Positions 15,507 through 24,276 are shown, numbered from the stretch's first letter. The stretch: 64,000 bases of DNA from Alteromonas sp047556435 (GCF_047556435.1 NZ_CP180210.1:682001-746000), one strand, 5' to 3'. Notes: a model not told the origin generated them from the sequence alone. Program-made: numbers and translations.

Positions 15507-15944
15507 TCACAAGGGGGCCGGTTTCATGTCTACGGCGCCCAGAATGATGTAAACAAGTCCTTCGCAGAGCCGCTGCTGCACAGTTTCTGATGTGTCTTTT
15601 TTATCGAACGCCGTGTTAATTTGCTCAATGCAGGTTTCCAAATCCGGAGGCGGTGACATGATCAGTGTCATGTCCCAACCGTCAAATTTGCTCGACTCAA
15701 TGGGCAAATCCTGCAACAGGGTAAAGTCGTAGTGGCGGTGGTCCAACTGAATCTTCTTCAATAAGGGGGTAAGGACGACATCTTCCCCTTCAAGTACCTG
15801 ATAAAAATAACGATTAATAGCTATCAATGCGCCCTGAATACCAACGGTAGAATTGGTGGCTTTGGCCTGAATGCTTAATTGTCTTATTTCGGTACCACCA
15901 ACATGTTCAGCGATATGACTGCGGTAAATAATGCGTTTTAACAT
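15507..15944 (-). CDS. Stand-alone BLUF-domain blue-light sensor
   Basis: 145 residues: one BLUF domain (about 1-95) plus a short C-terminal helix region. The flavin-site residues are recognisable: Tyr7 (RIIYRS), Asn in AKATNSTVGIQGALI, Gln in YFYQVLEGED, then the LDHRHYDFTLL and FDGWDM segments. BLUF proteins bind FAD and signal through a Tyr-Gln hydrogen-bond switch. The usual ITGLL is VGIQGALI here, a mild deviation. No effector domain is attached, so it must act by protein contact. It is convergent with the ZIP gene. Confidence 0.88.
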   Translation of the reverse strand: MLKRIIYRSHIAEHVGGTEIRQLSIQAKATNSTVGIQGALIAINRYFYQVLEGEDVVLTPLLKKIQLDHRHYDFTLLQDLPIESSKFDGWDMTLIMSPPPDLETCIEQINTAFDKKDTSETVQQRLCEGLVYIILGAVDMKPAPL

Positions 15945-16341
15945 GGAGACTTCACGTGTTGTCGTTTTGTCTTTTACGTGGTGGCAAATAATCGGATCGT
16001 ATTATTGGTACAAACGGCGCGTCGCTACATCAGATTACCAATTCGACCACGCTGCTGCAGAAGGTGAAGAATGATTTGTCTCATCCTGTGGCATTTCCCC
16101 TGACAGGTTCTCAGGTGAAAGCGTGTCAGGCGCTCGCTCGCAAAGAGACATCAATTCAGCCCGATTCAGTGCATGCAGTAAATGAAAAGTTGTAGCGCCA
16201 CTCGCGCCACGATGTATGGACAACAGCGTCAGCTACTACACCTCACAAGTGGGAAACGAGGCGGCCAGACATCCCGGGGAACGGCATGCTGATTTCAACA
16301 TGCCGGCAGTAAAAGAGTGAAGCTGTTAGGAGATAAAGATA
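15945..16341. other. 397-bp intergenic region, ispB to BLUF gene
   Basis: No supported gene. A 7-bp stem CGGCATG/CATGCCG lies at about 16282-16307, after ispB; it has no T run and is at most a weak terminator. The promoter of the BLUF gene is expected just right of 15944. Confidence 0.45.
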
Positions 16342-17316
16342 TTAGTTACTTCGTTCCACTGACATATTGGCCAGCGCAATCAGGGCAGATTTGTAGTCAG
16401 AATCAGGCAATGCTGAAAGGCTGTCAATTGCCATTTGCACCTCTTCGTTCGCACGCTTCAGGGTATAATCGATAGCCCCGGTGCTTGCCATAATCTTCTG
16501 GATACGCGACAAATGCGGTAATCCGTTATTGTTTTCAATGGCATCACGAATCAACGCGTTATCATCGTTATTTTCTGCATGCCACATGGCGTAAAGCAGC
16601 GGTAGAGTAGGCTTACCTTCCGCTAAGTCATCACCGGCGTTCTTGCCCATTTCATCGCTGTCAGCAGTGTAATCCATAATATCGTCGGCTAACTGAAAGG
16701 CGGTACCAAGATGCTTGCCGTAATCCTGCATTGCTTGTTCAATGTGCTGGGGTTGATCGGTAAGCACCGCAGCAAGCTGAGTAGCGGCTTCAAACAAGCG
16801 TGCAGTTTTGCCGTATATCACATCGAAGTATCGCGCTTCGGTGGTATCCGGGTCATTACAGTTCATTAACTGCAGCACTTCACCTTCGGCAATCTGATTT
16901 GTTGCTTCCGACAGAATTTCCATTACCCGCATACGCTCAAGACTTACCATCATCTGAAAAGAACGCGTATAAAGAAAATCACCAACCAAAACAGATGCCT
17001 GATTACCGAAAATGGCATTGGCTGTTTCGCGGCCACGACGAAGCGTAGACTCATCTACCACATCGTCATGCAATAACGTGGCGGTGTGGATGAATTCGAT
17101 AATAGCGGCCAGTGTGTGATGTTGCTGGTTTTTAATTCCCATCGCACGTGCAGACAACACGGTAAGAAGCGGACGCAATCGCTTTCCGCCACTATTCACG
17201 ATGTAAAACCCTAACTGGTTAATCAGCGCGACATCCGAGTCGACTTGCTGTTGAATCAACGCATTCACCGCCTTCATATCGTCTTCGGCGAGCGAACGAA
17301 TTTGATCTAAATCCAT
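16342..17316 (-). CDS. ispB: Octaprenyl diphosphate synthase IspB
   Basis: 324 residues from the ATG at 17316; an alternative ATG lies 6 bp upstream. Both aspartate-rich motifs of trans-prenyl synthases are present: LLHDDVVDES (first) and QLADDIMDY (second), with GGKRLRPLLT at the substrate site and GKPTLPLLYA near the C-terminus. It elongates farnesyl diphosphate with isopentenyl diphosphate to the C40 side chain of ubiquinone and menaquinone. Divergent from rplU, a conserved arrangement. ispD and ispF of the same isoprenoid route are also in this window. Confidence 0.96.
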   Translation of the reverse strand: MDLDQIRSLAEDDMKAVNALIQQQVDSDVALINQLGFYIVNSGGKRLRPLLTVLSARAMGIKNQQHHTLAAIIEFIHTATLLHDDVVDESTLRRGRETANAIFGNQASVLVGDFLYTRSFQMMVSLERMRVMEILSEATNQIAEGEVLQLMNCNDPDTTEARYFDVIYGKTARLFEAATQLAAVLTDQPQHIEQAMQDYGKHLGTAFQLADDIMDYTADSDEMGKNAGDDLAEGKPTLPLLYAMWHAENNDDNALIRDAIENNNGLPHLSRIQKIMASTGAIDYTLKRANEEVQMAIDSLSALPDSDYKSALIALANMSVERSN

Positions 17317-17814
17317 AGGCATTGGGCTGTCTTTGTTTGTAATCGCTTATTTTGGGCAGATTGTACCTGAAAGCCCGAGACTATCCACCTTGTCGGCCTG
17401 AAAAAAGCACAGCTGAGCGTAATTTTATGTCAACGTGTTGTTTAGCGAAGACAATGGATGCAGCAAACTGACATGCTTGTGGTCATGAAATTGAGCTTGT
17501 AAACTACGTCAAAGTGAAGGGGTGTCAGGCGGCGATCCTACTGCGATCCTGACTATTATTGCCTGATCCAGAGGCTTGTAACCGTCAAAGTTCTGCACTA
17601 AAACCTAATTTTGAACAGTGCTTTAGGGGACAGTCCGGCTTGGTGTACTGGTCGGAAACGGTGGTTTTCAGCCTCCTCGTTAAAGAAATGCAGCAATGCG
17701 TGAAAAATAATCTATTTTTGCGTTTTTCGGGGTTGTTATCTCGGGATGTTTCACGTACAATTCGCGCCCTGTTTTTTGAATTGAAGCGTCAAGTGACGCA
17801 GAGCGGAGTTTTAT
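17317..17814. other. 498-bp divergent region, ispB / rplU
   Basis: I see no gene; the plus-strand frame at 17559-17843 overlaps the rplU start and looks spurious. It contains the rplU promoter listed separately and must contain the ispB promoter. Confidence 0.5.
17733..17761 (+). promoter_or_regulatory. Sigma-70 promoter of rplU-rpmA
   Basis: TTGTTA (17733-17738), a 17-bp spacer, TACAAT (17756-17761). It lies 54 bp before the rplU ATG. Confidence 0.65.
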
Positions 17815-18126
17815 ATGTACGCGGTTTTCCAAAGTGGCGGTAAACAACACCGTGTGGCCGAAGGCCAAACCGTTCGTCTAGAAAAAATCGAAGTCGCACC
17901 AGGCGAGTCGGTTGAATTTGACAATGTATTAATGGTTAGCAACGGTGACGATGTTAAAATCGGCACTCCTCTTGTTGCTGGTGGTAAAGTGACTGCTGAA
18001 GTGATTACACACGGTCGTGGCGAGAAAATAAAAATCGTCAAGTTCCGTCGTCGTAAGCACTCACGTTCACAAATGGGTCATCGTCAGTGGTTCACTGAAG
18101 TGAAGATCACTGGTATCAACGCATAA
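17815..18126 (+). CDS. rplU: 50S ribosomal protein L21
   Basis: 103 residues, standard length. It begins MYAVFQSGGKQHRVAEGQ and has the C-terminal KFRRRKHSRSQMGHRQWFT RNA-binding segment. It binds 23S rRNA in the large subunit with L20. It forms the rplU-rpmA operon (15-bp gap), with GGAG upstream of the ATG. Confidence 0.98.
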   Translation: MYAVFQSGGKQHRVAEGQTVRLEKIEVAPGESVEFDNVLMVSNGDDVKIGTPLVAGGKVTAEVITHGRGEKIKIVKFRRRKHSRSQMGHRQWFTEVKITGINA

Positions 18127-18141
18127 TAGGAGCACGAACAC

Positions 18142-18399
18142 ATGGCACATAAAAAAGCTGGTGGTAGTACCAAAAACGGTCGCGATTCCGAAAGTAAACG
18201 CCTCGGTGTTAAGCGCTTCGGTGGTGAATCAGTTCTTGCGGGTAACATCATTGTTCGTCAACGTGGCACACGTTTCCACGCAGGCGACAACATGGGTATC
18301 GGCAAAGACCACACCCTGTTTGCACTGAAAGACGGCAAGGTTCAGTTCGACGTTAAAGGTCCGAAGAACCGTAAGTTCGTGAGCATCGTAGCTGAGTAA
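18142..18399 (+). CDS. rpmA: 50S ribosomal protein L27
   Basis: 85 residues. The N-terminus MAHKKAGGSTKNGRDSES is the flexible arm reaching the peptidyl transferase centre; GGESVLAGNIIVRQRGTRFH follows. It stabilises tRNA at the P site. TAGGAG precedes the start. It ends shortly before a strong terminator. Confidence 0.98.
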   Translation: MAHKKAGGSTKNGRDSESKRLGVKRFGGESVLAGNIIVRQRGTRFHAGDNMGIGKDHTLFALKDGKVQFDVKGPKNRKFVSIVAE

Positions 18400-18430
18400 G
18401 CGCAGAGCTCTCGCCGAACAGGCTTTGAAA

Positions 18431-18454
18431 AACCCCGCGCTTGCGGGGTTTTTT
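18431..18454 (+). terminator. Terminator of rplU-rpmA
   Basis: AACCCCGC / GCGGGGTT stem (8 bp) with a GCTT loop, followed by TTTTTTG. Confidence 0.92.
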
Positions 18455-18855
18455 GTTTCTGGTAAAGAGAATCATGAGGGTATTGCGCAACTGCAAGGCA
18501 TTACGTTTTGCGATGAACGCACCGCGTGCAACAAATACGCCTGACACGGGAAATGCTGGTAAGGAAAACCGAGCCGCGTCAGAGATGTCAGCAAGCGCGC
18601 ATGAAAATATACAGTGATGTTCCTGGCTGTTTCTCAAGTAGCCATCCGTAAACACATCATCATCATCGGGAAAGTTTCATGCTGTATTCTGATGAATGGT
18701 GTAAAATAATAGTCCGTACGTATTCCTATTGCTGAAAGTCTGGCGTTCACATTTGTGAGCTGGCGTGAAACAGATAGCGGCTATAGGAATAGGTATTGAA
18801 TCATACCGCCCTGATGCGGTAGTAAACCCACAGTCTTAACGACTCGGAGCGATAA
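18455..18855. other. About 400 bp before obgE with a structured inverted repeat
   Basis: No gene is supported. TATTCCTAT (18721-18729) and ATAGGAATA (18783-18791) are perfect 9-bp complements enclosing about 53 bases, which contain a small hairpin (TCACATTTGTGA), a repeated CTGGCGT and further complementary GCT/AGC and CTG/CAG pairs. If transcribed, it would form a branched leader 65 bp before obgE. Confidence 0.5.
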
Positions 18856-20010
18856 ATGAAATTTGTAGATGAAGCTGAAATTCGTGTTGAAGCTGGTGAC
18901 GGCGGCAACGGCGTGATTGGCTTTAGACGTGAAAAATATGTACCGAAAGGGGGCCCGGACGGCGGCGATGGAGGCGACGGCGGCAGCGTGTATCTGCAAG
19001 CCGACGAGAACCTGAATACCCTGATCGATTACCGCTTCGAACGTTTCCACCGTGCCCAGCGTGGCCAGAATGGCCAGGGCAGTGACTGCACGGGACGTGG
19101 TGGAGAAGACTTGACGTTAAGCGTCCCTGTGGGTACCCGCGCGACCGACGCTGAGACCGGCGAAGTACTTGGAGATCTCACTACCCACGGCCAAAAAATG
19201 AAAGTGGCGCAGGGCGGCTATCACGGCTTAGGTAATGCAAGATTTAAAAGCAGTACCAACCGCGCACCGCGGATTAAAACCAATGGTACACCGGGCGAGA
19301 TCCGTAATTTAAAACTGGAACTGATGTTACTTGCAGACGTCGGCTTGTTGGGTATGCCTAATGCCGGTAAATCCACGTTTATCCGTTCTGTTTCTGCTGC
19401 AAAGCCTAAAGTAGCGGATTATCCTTTTACTACGTTAGTTCCTAATCTTGGGGTCGTCCGTCAGGATGCGCAGCGTAGCTTCGTGATTGCTGACATTCCA
19501 GGTCTGATAGAAGGTGCCGCAGAAGGTGCAGGACTGGGCATTCAGTTCTTAAAGCATCTTGAACGCTGTCGGGTGCTGTTACACATTGTCGACTTACTGC
19601 CAATGGATGAAAGCGACCCTGCTGAAAACGCACAGGCCATTATCAATGAGCTGGAAAAATATAGCCCCAAACTGGCCGCTAAGCCTCGTTGGTTGATTTT
19701 TAACAAAGTGGATCTGCTACTTGAAGAAGAAGTAGAAGAGCGTGCTCAGCGTGTGATTGAAGCACTTGGATGGGAAGGCCCTGTGTATCAGATTTCGGCA
19801 TTCCAGAAAATGAACCTGGATCCGTTATGTCACGACATCATGAATTTCATCGAGACCCTTCCGGCTGAGAGCACCGAGGAAGACGAAAAGTCCACGGAAT
19901 TCCAATGGGATACCTATCATCGCAATACCGTTGACTCTGTTGACGACGATGACGATGATGATGACTGGGATGAAGACGATTACGACGTCGAAGTAGAATA
20001 TCGCAAGTAA
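18856..20010 (+). CDS. obgE: GTPase ObgE/CgtA
   Basis: 384 residues. The glycine-rich Obg fold spans about 1-158 (GDGGNGVIGFRREKYVPKGG, GGDGGDGG). The G domain has P-loop GMPNAGKST, switch/G3 DIPGLIEGAAEG, and G4 NKVDLL. The C-terminal tail is extremely acidic (an eight-Asp run, then DWDEDDYDVEVEY). It associates with the 50S subunit and ties GTP or ppGpp levels to ribosome assembly and replication control; position after rplU-rpmA is conserved. A GAGCGATAA stretch precedes the ATG, so the ribosome site is weak. Confidence 0.97.
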   Translation: MKFVDEAEIRVEAGDGGNGVIGFRREKYVPKGGPDGGDGGDGGSVYLQADENLNTLIDYRFERFHRAQRGQNGQGSDCTGRGGEDLTLSVPVGTRATDAETGEVLGDLTTHGQKMKVAQGGYHGLGNARFKSSTNRAPRIKTNGTPGEIRNLKLELMLLADVGLLGMPNAGKSTFIRSVSAAKPKVADYPFTTLVPNLGVVRQDAQRSFVIADIPGLIEGAAEGAGLGIQFLKHLERCRVLLHIVDLLPMDESDPAENAQAIINELEKYSPKLAAKPRWLIFNKVDLLLEEEVEERAQRVIEALGWEGPVYQISAFQKMNLDPLCHDIMNFIETLPAESTEEDEKSTEFQWDTYHRNTVDSVDDDDDDDDWDEDDYDVEVEYRK

Positions 20011-20018
20011 GGACGGCC

Positions 20019-20522
20019 ATGAAAATTGCAATGATTGCAGCAATGGCAAAAGGACGGGTGATTGGCGCTGACAACGGTATGCCCTGGCACCTGCCGGCTG
20101 ATTTAAAGCACTTTAAACAGACCACGTTAGGCAAGCCGGTCATCATGGGCCGGAAAACCTATGAGTCAATCGGACGTGCGTTGCCCGGAAGAACCAACAT
20201 TGTGGTATCTTCACAAACCGATTACGCGCTGGATGATGCCATTGTGGTGGCTAGCCCGGAAGAGGCGCTGAGTGTAGCTACGACGTCGCCGGATGCCGCC
20301 GATGAAGTGATGGTGATTGGAGGGGGGAAAATATATGACGCTTTTCTGCCGTCTTCACAAACACTTTACCTGACCTTCATCGAGCTGGAGGTAGAGGGCG
20401 ACACCTGTTTTCCGGATTATGAGGCGCAGGCGTCCTGGAAGGAGGCTGAGCGACAGGAAAATCAGCCCGATGATCGCAATCCGCATGCCTATACGTTTGT
20501 AACGCTAGAGCGTGATCTCTAA
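20019..20522 (+). CDS. folA: Dihydrofolate reductase FolA
   Basis: 167 residues. Motifs are MIAAMAKGRVIGADNGMPWHLPADLKHFK (Met20-type loop; catalytic Asp in PADLKHF), VIMGRKTYESIGRALPGRTNIVVS (NADPH site) and VMVIGGGKIYDAFLP. It reduces dihydrofolate to tetrahydrofolate, replenishing what thyA (also in the window) oxidises. It starts 8 bp after the obgE stop with GGACGG upstream, so it is probably co-transcribed with obgE. Confidence 0.97.
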   Translation: MKIAMIAAMAKGRVIGADNGMPWHLPADLKHFKQTTLGKPVIMGRKTYESIGRALPGRTNIVVSSQTDYALDDAIVVASPEEALSVATTSPDAADEVMVIGGGKIYDAFLPSSQTLYLTFIELEVEGDTCFPDYEAQASWKEAERQENQPDDRNPHAYTFVTLERDL

Positions 20523-20587
20523 GATTGATAAGACGCTCTCGCCGGTTGTTAAGAATAAACTAGAGCAAGTAAGTTAAGGAGTAACAG

Positions 20588-20869
20588 ATGCAAAGGATTA
20601 TGGTAATTGCTGCAGTAGTGACGTTAATCAGTGGCTGTTCAGCATCGACGTATCATTTGACTCAGACCACCGTAGAGCATGCCGCAGAGCAGCAGCGCAT
20701 CGATCAAAGCTTGTCGACGATGCATGACCCTATGCTCAATGTGCCTGCTCCGCATGAACCACGTAGTATCCATATGCCCAAACGCAACCGCACCGGAAAG
20801 GACTATTTGTTGATGGGACTGTTTCAGGCAGGCATTGAACTGATGATTGAGGGCGCGCCTGAGCACTAA
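20588..20869 (+). CDS. Small predicted lipoprotein, function unknown
   Basis: 93 residues. It has a type II signal peptide: MQRIMVIAAVVTLISGCSAS, with lipobox LISGC (Cys17). Ser at +2 suggests outer-membrane sorting. The remainder is polar with a C-terminal amphipathic stretch (DYLLMGLFQAGIELMIEG). AAGGAGTAACAG precedes the ATG, a strong ribosome site. I do not recognise a family. Confidence 0.75.
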   Translation: MQRIMVIAAVVTLISGCSASTYHLTQTTVEHAAEQQRIDQSLSTMHDPMLNVPAPHEPRSIHMPKRNRTGKDYLLMGLFQAGIELMIEGAPEH

Positions 20870-21023
20870 GCCAGTTCGTACAATAGTAAGCTGAAAGGAT
20901 GCGGTCCCGGACCTGATATAAGCGGTTCTGTGACGCGTAGCCAGCGTGGCTGATGCTGCCTCTGCCAAAGCCTACAGTCAACGCCCGTCAGGTGTTAACG
21001 CGAGTTATTTCAATACCAATAAA

Positions 21024-21047
21024 AATGCCACGCACACGCGTGGCATT
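21024..21047 (-). terminator. Terminator of rpoS
   Basis: AATGCCACGC / GCGTGGCATT, a perfect 10-bp stem with an ACAC loop and a T run on the minus strand. It is about 25 bp after the rpoS stop. On the plus strand a T run also follows, so it may work in both directions. Confidence 0.9.
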
Positions 21048-21071
21048 ACTTTTTTCGCTTGGAAGAAAAAC

Positions 21072-22070
21072 TCAGCCGCTCATTCGCGCAAACAGGTTTT
21101 CCAGTGTCAGCCCCTGATGGCCCAGGGTATCGCGAAGTCGACGCAAGGCTTCAACCTGGATCTGACGTACGCGTTCACGGGTCAGACCAATTTCAGCGCC
21201 CACATCTTCCAGTGTAGAAGGCTCGTATCCCATCAGTCCAAAGCGTCTTGCCAGCACTTCACGTTGTTTGGGATTAAGATCTTCCAGCCATTTCACAATG
21301 TTGGTTTTAATATCGGAATCCTGCAGGTTTTCTTCCGGGCCATATTCTTTTTCATCAGCCAGAATATCCAGCAGGGCTTTATCGTTTTCACCACCAATGG
21401 GGGTGTCAACCGACGTAATACGTTCATTCAATCGCAGCATGCGGCTGACGTCATCAACCGGTTTGTCCAAGGCTTCAGCAATTTCCTCAGCTGTTGGCTC
21501 ATGGTCCAGTTTTTGTGAAAGCTCACGAGCGGCGCGCAAATAGACATTTAATTCTTTTACCACATGAATGGGCAGACGAATGGTCCGGGTCTGGTTCATG
21601 ATGGCACGTTCAATGGTCTGGCGGATCCACCAGGTGGCATATGTTGAGAAGCGGAAACCGCGTTCAGGATCAAATTTTTCCACAGCGCGGATCAGACCCA
21701 GGTTACCTTCTTCTATAAGATCAAGTAGCGCGAGACCACGGTTGTTATAGCGTCGGGCTATTTTCACAACCAGTCTTAGGTTACTGACAATCATACGTTT
21801 ACGTGAAGCTTCGCAGCCGCGTAGGGCACGTCTGGCAAAGTACACTTCTTCTTCTGCTGTAAGCAGAGGTGAGTAGCCAATTTCTCCCAAATATAATTGG
21901 GTGGCGTCGAGGTTTTTGGGGAGCTCTTCCTGGGGAAGCACGATATCCTCGTTATCGTCATCCGCATCTTCGTTCAAGGTGGCTTCTGCTTTGACTTCAG
22001 CTGACATTTCCATGTCATCTAATTCATCGCGAGACTTCGGTTCGACTACAGCGTTTTTAGTTTGACCCAC
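21072..22070 (-). CDS. rpoS: Stationary-phase sigma factor RpoS
   Basis: 332 residues. It has an acidic N-terminal extension, region 1.2 (DATQLYLGEIGYSPLLTAEEE), region 2 (NLRLVVKIARRYNNRGLALLDLIEEGNLGLIRAVEKFD; FSTYATWWIRQTIERA), region 3, and region 4 helix-turn-helix (LEDVGAEIGLTRERVRQIQVEALRR). This region 1.2 and the nlpD context separate it from RpoD. It directs RNA polymerase to stress and stationary-phase genes. The start is GTG at 22070 with AGGAG 8 bp upstream; an overlapping ATG is in another frame. As in E. coli, a main promoter inside nlpD is likely. Confidence 0.97.
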   Translation of the reverse strand: MGQTKNAVVEPKSRDELDDMEMSAEVKAEATLNEDADDDNEDIVLPQEELPKNLDATQLYLGEIGYSPLLTAEEEVYFARRALRGCEASRKRMIVSNLRLVVKIARRYNNRGLALLDLIEEGNLGLIRAVEKFDPERGFRFSTYATWWIRQTIERAIMNQTRTIRLPIHVVKELNVYLRAARELSQKLDHEPTAEEIAEALDKPVDDVSRMLRLNERITSVDTPIGGENDKALLDILADEKEYGPEENLQDSDIKTNIVKWLEDLNPKQREVLARRFGLMGYEPSTLEDVGAEIGLTRERVRQIQVEALRRLRDTLGHQGLTLENLFARMSG

Positions 22071-22143
22071 AACTGCATCTCCTGCTCTGTTTGGTTACCT
22101 TTGTACGTTCTCTCCTTTCATTTCTTATTATTATTTATAGTTA

Positions 22144-22998
22144 TTATGGACGTTGCGTTGGCAGATACCGCAGCGGATCTAATGACTTACCGCGATACCT
22201 CACTTCAAAATGAAGTTTTACCGAATCTGAACCGCTATTCCCCATTGTCGCAATAAGTTCGCCTGCGCTAACCCATTGCTGTTCTTTTACTTTTATTGTG
22301 TCGTTATGTGCATACGCACTCAAAAAAGTGTCGGTATGCTTTATAATTATTAAGTTGCCGTAGCCTCTCAGCGCGTTACCCGAGTAAACGACTTTTCCAT
22401 CTGCGGCAGCCACTATGTTTGTACCTCGTGCTGCCTGGATGTCGACACCCTTATTACCGGATTCTTCTTGGCTAAATGTGGCAATCAGCTTACCTTTGGC
22501 TGGCCAAACCCACTGTTCCACTTTATCAGGAAAGGCATTGGGAGCGCGCTTTTTGACGCTTTTCGACGGCTTTTTGACGTCGTTAAGTGGCTGCCTGTTA
22601 ACATTTTTTTCACTTTCACCATACGCCTGCTCTTTAGTACGGTCAACCGTATTTGTATAGACTTTAGGCGAGGTCTGACCAGTTGGTTTGGTCGGTGATT
22701 TCGAACTACGTTTGGCAATTTGGGGCGCGGTTACACGCAGCGACTGGCCTGGAAAGATATTGTAGGGCGGGCGTAAATTGTTATATCGCGCAATATCGCG
22801 ATAGTCATTTCCGGTGTACCACGCTACGGCGTAAAGCGTATCGCCCTTTTTTACCGTGTAGGTGTCTCCCTGAAAGCCCTGATCTTCAATCGGCTGGCTA
22901 TTGAGCACAACAACAGGGGCTGGCGGTGTAGAGCCACAGGATACCACCGCCAGGCAGCAAAGAATGACAATAAACGTTCTGGATACCGCGTACTGCAT
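22144..22998 (-). CDS. nlpD: Murein hydrolase activator NlpD
   Basis: 284 residues. It is a lipoprotein signal (LAVVSCGS lipobox), then a LysM domain (about 45-90: YTVKKGDTLYAVAWYTGNDY) and a C-terminal M23/LytM domain (about 170-280). The M23 metal ligands are degenerate: GNKGVDIQAARG replaces the HxxxD-type motif, and the final motif reads LHFEVRY. This matches E. coli NlpD, which is not an enzyme but activates the amidase AmiC at the division septum. Outer-membrane periplasmic face. Immediately upstream of rpoS. Confidence 0.96.
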   Translation of the reverse strand: MQYAVSRTFIVILCCLAVVSCGSTPPAPVVVLNSQPIEDQGFQGDTYTVKKGDTLYAVAWYTGNDYRDIARYNNLRPPYNIFPGQSLRVTAPQIAKRSSKSPTKPTGQTSPKVYTNTVDRTKEQAYGESEKNVNRQPLNDVKKPSKSVKKRAPNAFPDKVEQWVWPAKGKLIATFSQEESGNKGVDIQAARGTNIVAAADGKVVYSGNALRGYGNLIIIKHTDTFLSAYAHNDTIKVKEQQWVSAGELIATMGNSGSDSVKLHFEVRYRGKSLDPLRYLPTQRP

Positions 22999-23013
22999 GC
23001 GCGCTGTTCAGAC

Positions 23014-23592
23014 CTAGCGCAATATCAGATACGCCAACACGGCGAGTGCAACGACGGCCCAGCCGAGAATTTCGACATATTGCCTAAGCTTCGCTTCCAT
23101 TGCCGCGCCGCCCCAGCGCATCAACCCTGCAACAAGAAAGAATCGGGCTCCGCGGCCTACTACTGATGCCATCACAAATGGTAAAAACGCCATGTGCAGA
23201 AAACCTGCGCTAATGGTGAATACTTTATAAGGAATAGGGGAGAACCCTGCCAGAAAGACAATCCATACACCATAATCGGTAAACCACTGCATGGCAGTAT
23301 CCAGCTTAGGCTGGTAACCGGCAGATTCAATAACGGGCTGCAGCCAGGCTTCAAAAGCAAAGTAACCCAGAAAATACCCGGCAATGCCGCCAATGACTGA
23401 CGTTAATGTGGTAAGCATTGCGAAATACCAGGCTCGCGATGGCTGTGACAGCGACATGGGCGCCAGCATCACATCGGGCGGGATAGGAAAAAACATCGAT
23501 TCAGCGAAGCTAAGACCACCTAAATAGCGACTCGCATGAGGATGCCTGGACCAGCGAATCGCAAGGTCATAGCACGGCTGAAACACTTTCAC
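23014..23592 (-). CDS. YqaA-family inner-membrane protein
   Basis: 192 residues with about four to five hydrophobic helices and the DedA/SNARE-associated-like motif (FAESMFFPIPPDVMLAP; GFSPIPYKVFTISAG; GRGARFF). The GTG start overlaps the pcm stop by 4 bp (GTGA), implying translational coupling. Members of this superfamily are linked to lipid flipping and membrane homeostasis; the exact role of the YqaA branch is not established. The gene is regularly found between pcm and nlpD in Alteromonadales and Vibrio. Confidence 0.88.
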   Translation of the reverse strand: MKVFQPCYDLAIRWSRHPHASRYLGGLSFAESMFFPIPPDVMLAPMSLSQPSRAWYFAMLTTLTSVIGGIAGYFLGYFAFEAWLQPVIESAGYQPKLDTAMQWFTDYGVWIVFLAGFSPIPYKVFTISAGFLHMAFLPFVMASVVGRGARFFLVAGLMRWGGAAMEAKLRQYVEILGWAVVALAVLAYLILR

Positions 23593-24224
23593 ATTAGCTC
23601 TCCTGCTACCAGCGGTACAAATCTGACCGATTCCACGGTTTCTGTCCGCAATTCTCCGTCCACACGATCAATGCAAAGTAGTGACTGCTGCTCATCTCCA
23701 ACCGGAATGATCATACGTCCTCCTTCCTTCAACTGATCGCACAAATCCTGAGGTAATGAACTGGCTGCTGCCGTTACGATAATCGCATCGTAAGGACCCT
23801 TAGAGGGCCAGCCTTTCCATCCATCACCATGCTTCATTGATATATTGTGTAAATCCAGTTGGTTCATCCGGCGCTTGGCATGAAACTGCAACGACTTGAT
23901 GCGTTCTACCGAATAGACACGCTGAAACAGCTGCGCCAGTATCGCGGTCTGATAACCGGAGCCGGTGCCAATTTCCAGCACATTGACAGCCTGGTTGGGC
24001 GCATCAAGTAACAGCTCCGTCATCTTAGCAACAATATAAGGTTGCGAAATAGTCTGCCCCTGACCGATGGGCAAGGCCGTATTCTGATACGCTTTATGTT
24101 TCAGGGTATCCGGCAAAAAAATCTCTCGGGGTGTGCCGGCAATCGCGTTCAGCACTTTCTGGTTTTTGACGCCTTCCGAATACAGTAATTCGGCCAGCGC
24201 GTCACCTTTTCTAGAGGATCTCAT
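23589..24224 (-). CDS. pcm: Protein-L-isoaspartate O-methyltransferase
   Basis: 211 residues. SAM-binding motif I is VLEIGTGSGYQTAILAQL; the substrate region has PIGQGQTISQPYIVAKMTELL; post-motifs are HGDGWKGWPSKGPYDAIIVTAA and LKEGGRMIIPVG. It methylates isoaspartyl residues in damaged proteins so that they can return to aspartate. AAGGTACC precedes the ATG. It is in the surE-pcm-nlpD-rpoS stationary-phase survival cluster. Confidence 0.96.
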   Translation of the reverse strand: MRSSRKGDALAELLYSEGVKNQKVLNAIAGTPREIFLPDTLKHKAYQNTALPIGQGQTISQPYIVAKMTELLLDAPNQAVNVLEIGTGSGYQTAILAQLFQRVYSVERIKSLQFHAKRRMNQLDLHNISMKHGDGWKGWPSKGPYDAIIVTAAASSLPQDLCDQLKEGGRMIIPVGDEQQSLLCIDRVDGELRTETVESVRFVPLVAGELM

Positions 24225-24276
24225 GGTACCTTATTATTATCCTTATTAAACCAATCTTTATCAGATGACGGGGTCC

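Noticed and set aside
15990..16060. Stretch resembling a tRNA D-arm (GGTCGAATTGGTAATC on the minus strand)
   Set aside because: No matching acceptor stem, anticodon loop or T-arm could be found around it.
16035..16223. 62-residue minus-strand frame upstream of the BLUF gene
   Set aside because: Short, no ribosome site, no recognisable fold; likely chance.
19935..19975. Run of aspartate codons at the obgE end as a possible repeat-expansion artefact
   Set aside because: Acidic C-terminal tails are normal for Obg proteins of gammaproteobacteria; codons alternate GAC/GAT, not a pure repeat.
20946..21518. 190-residue plus-strand frame opposite rpoS
   Set aside because: Antisense to a certain gene; its sequence is an artefact of rpoS codon use.
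22170..22480. Degenerate M23 site in NlpD as a sign of a damaged enzyme
   Set aside because: E. coli NlpD has the same loss of metal ligands and works as an amidase activator.
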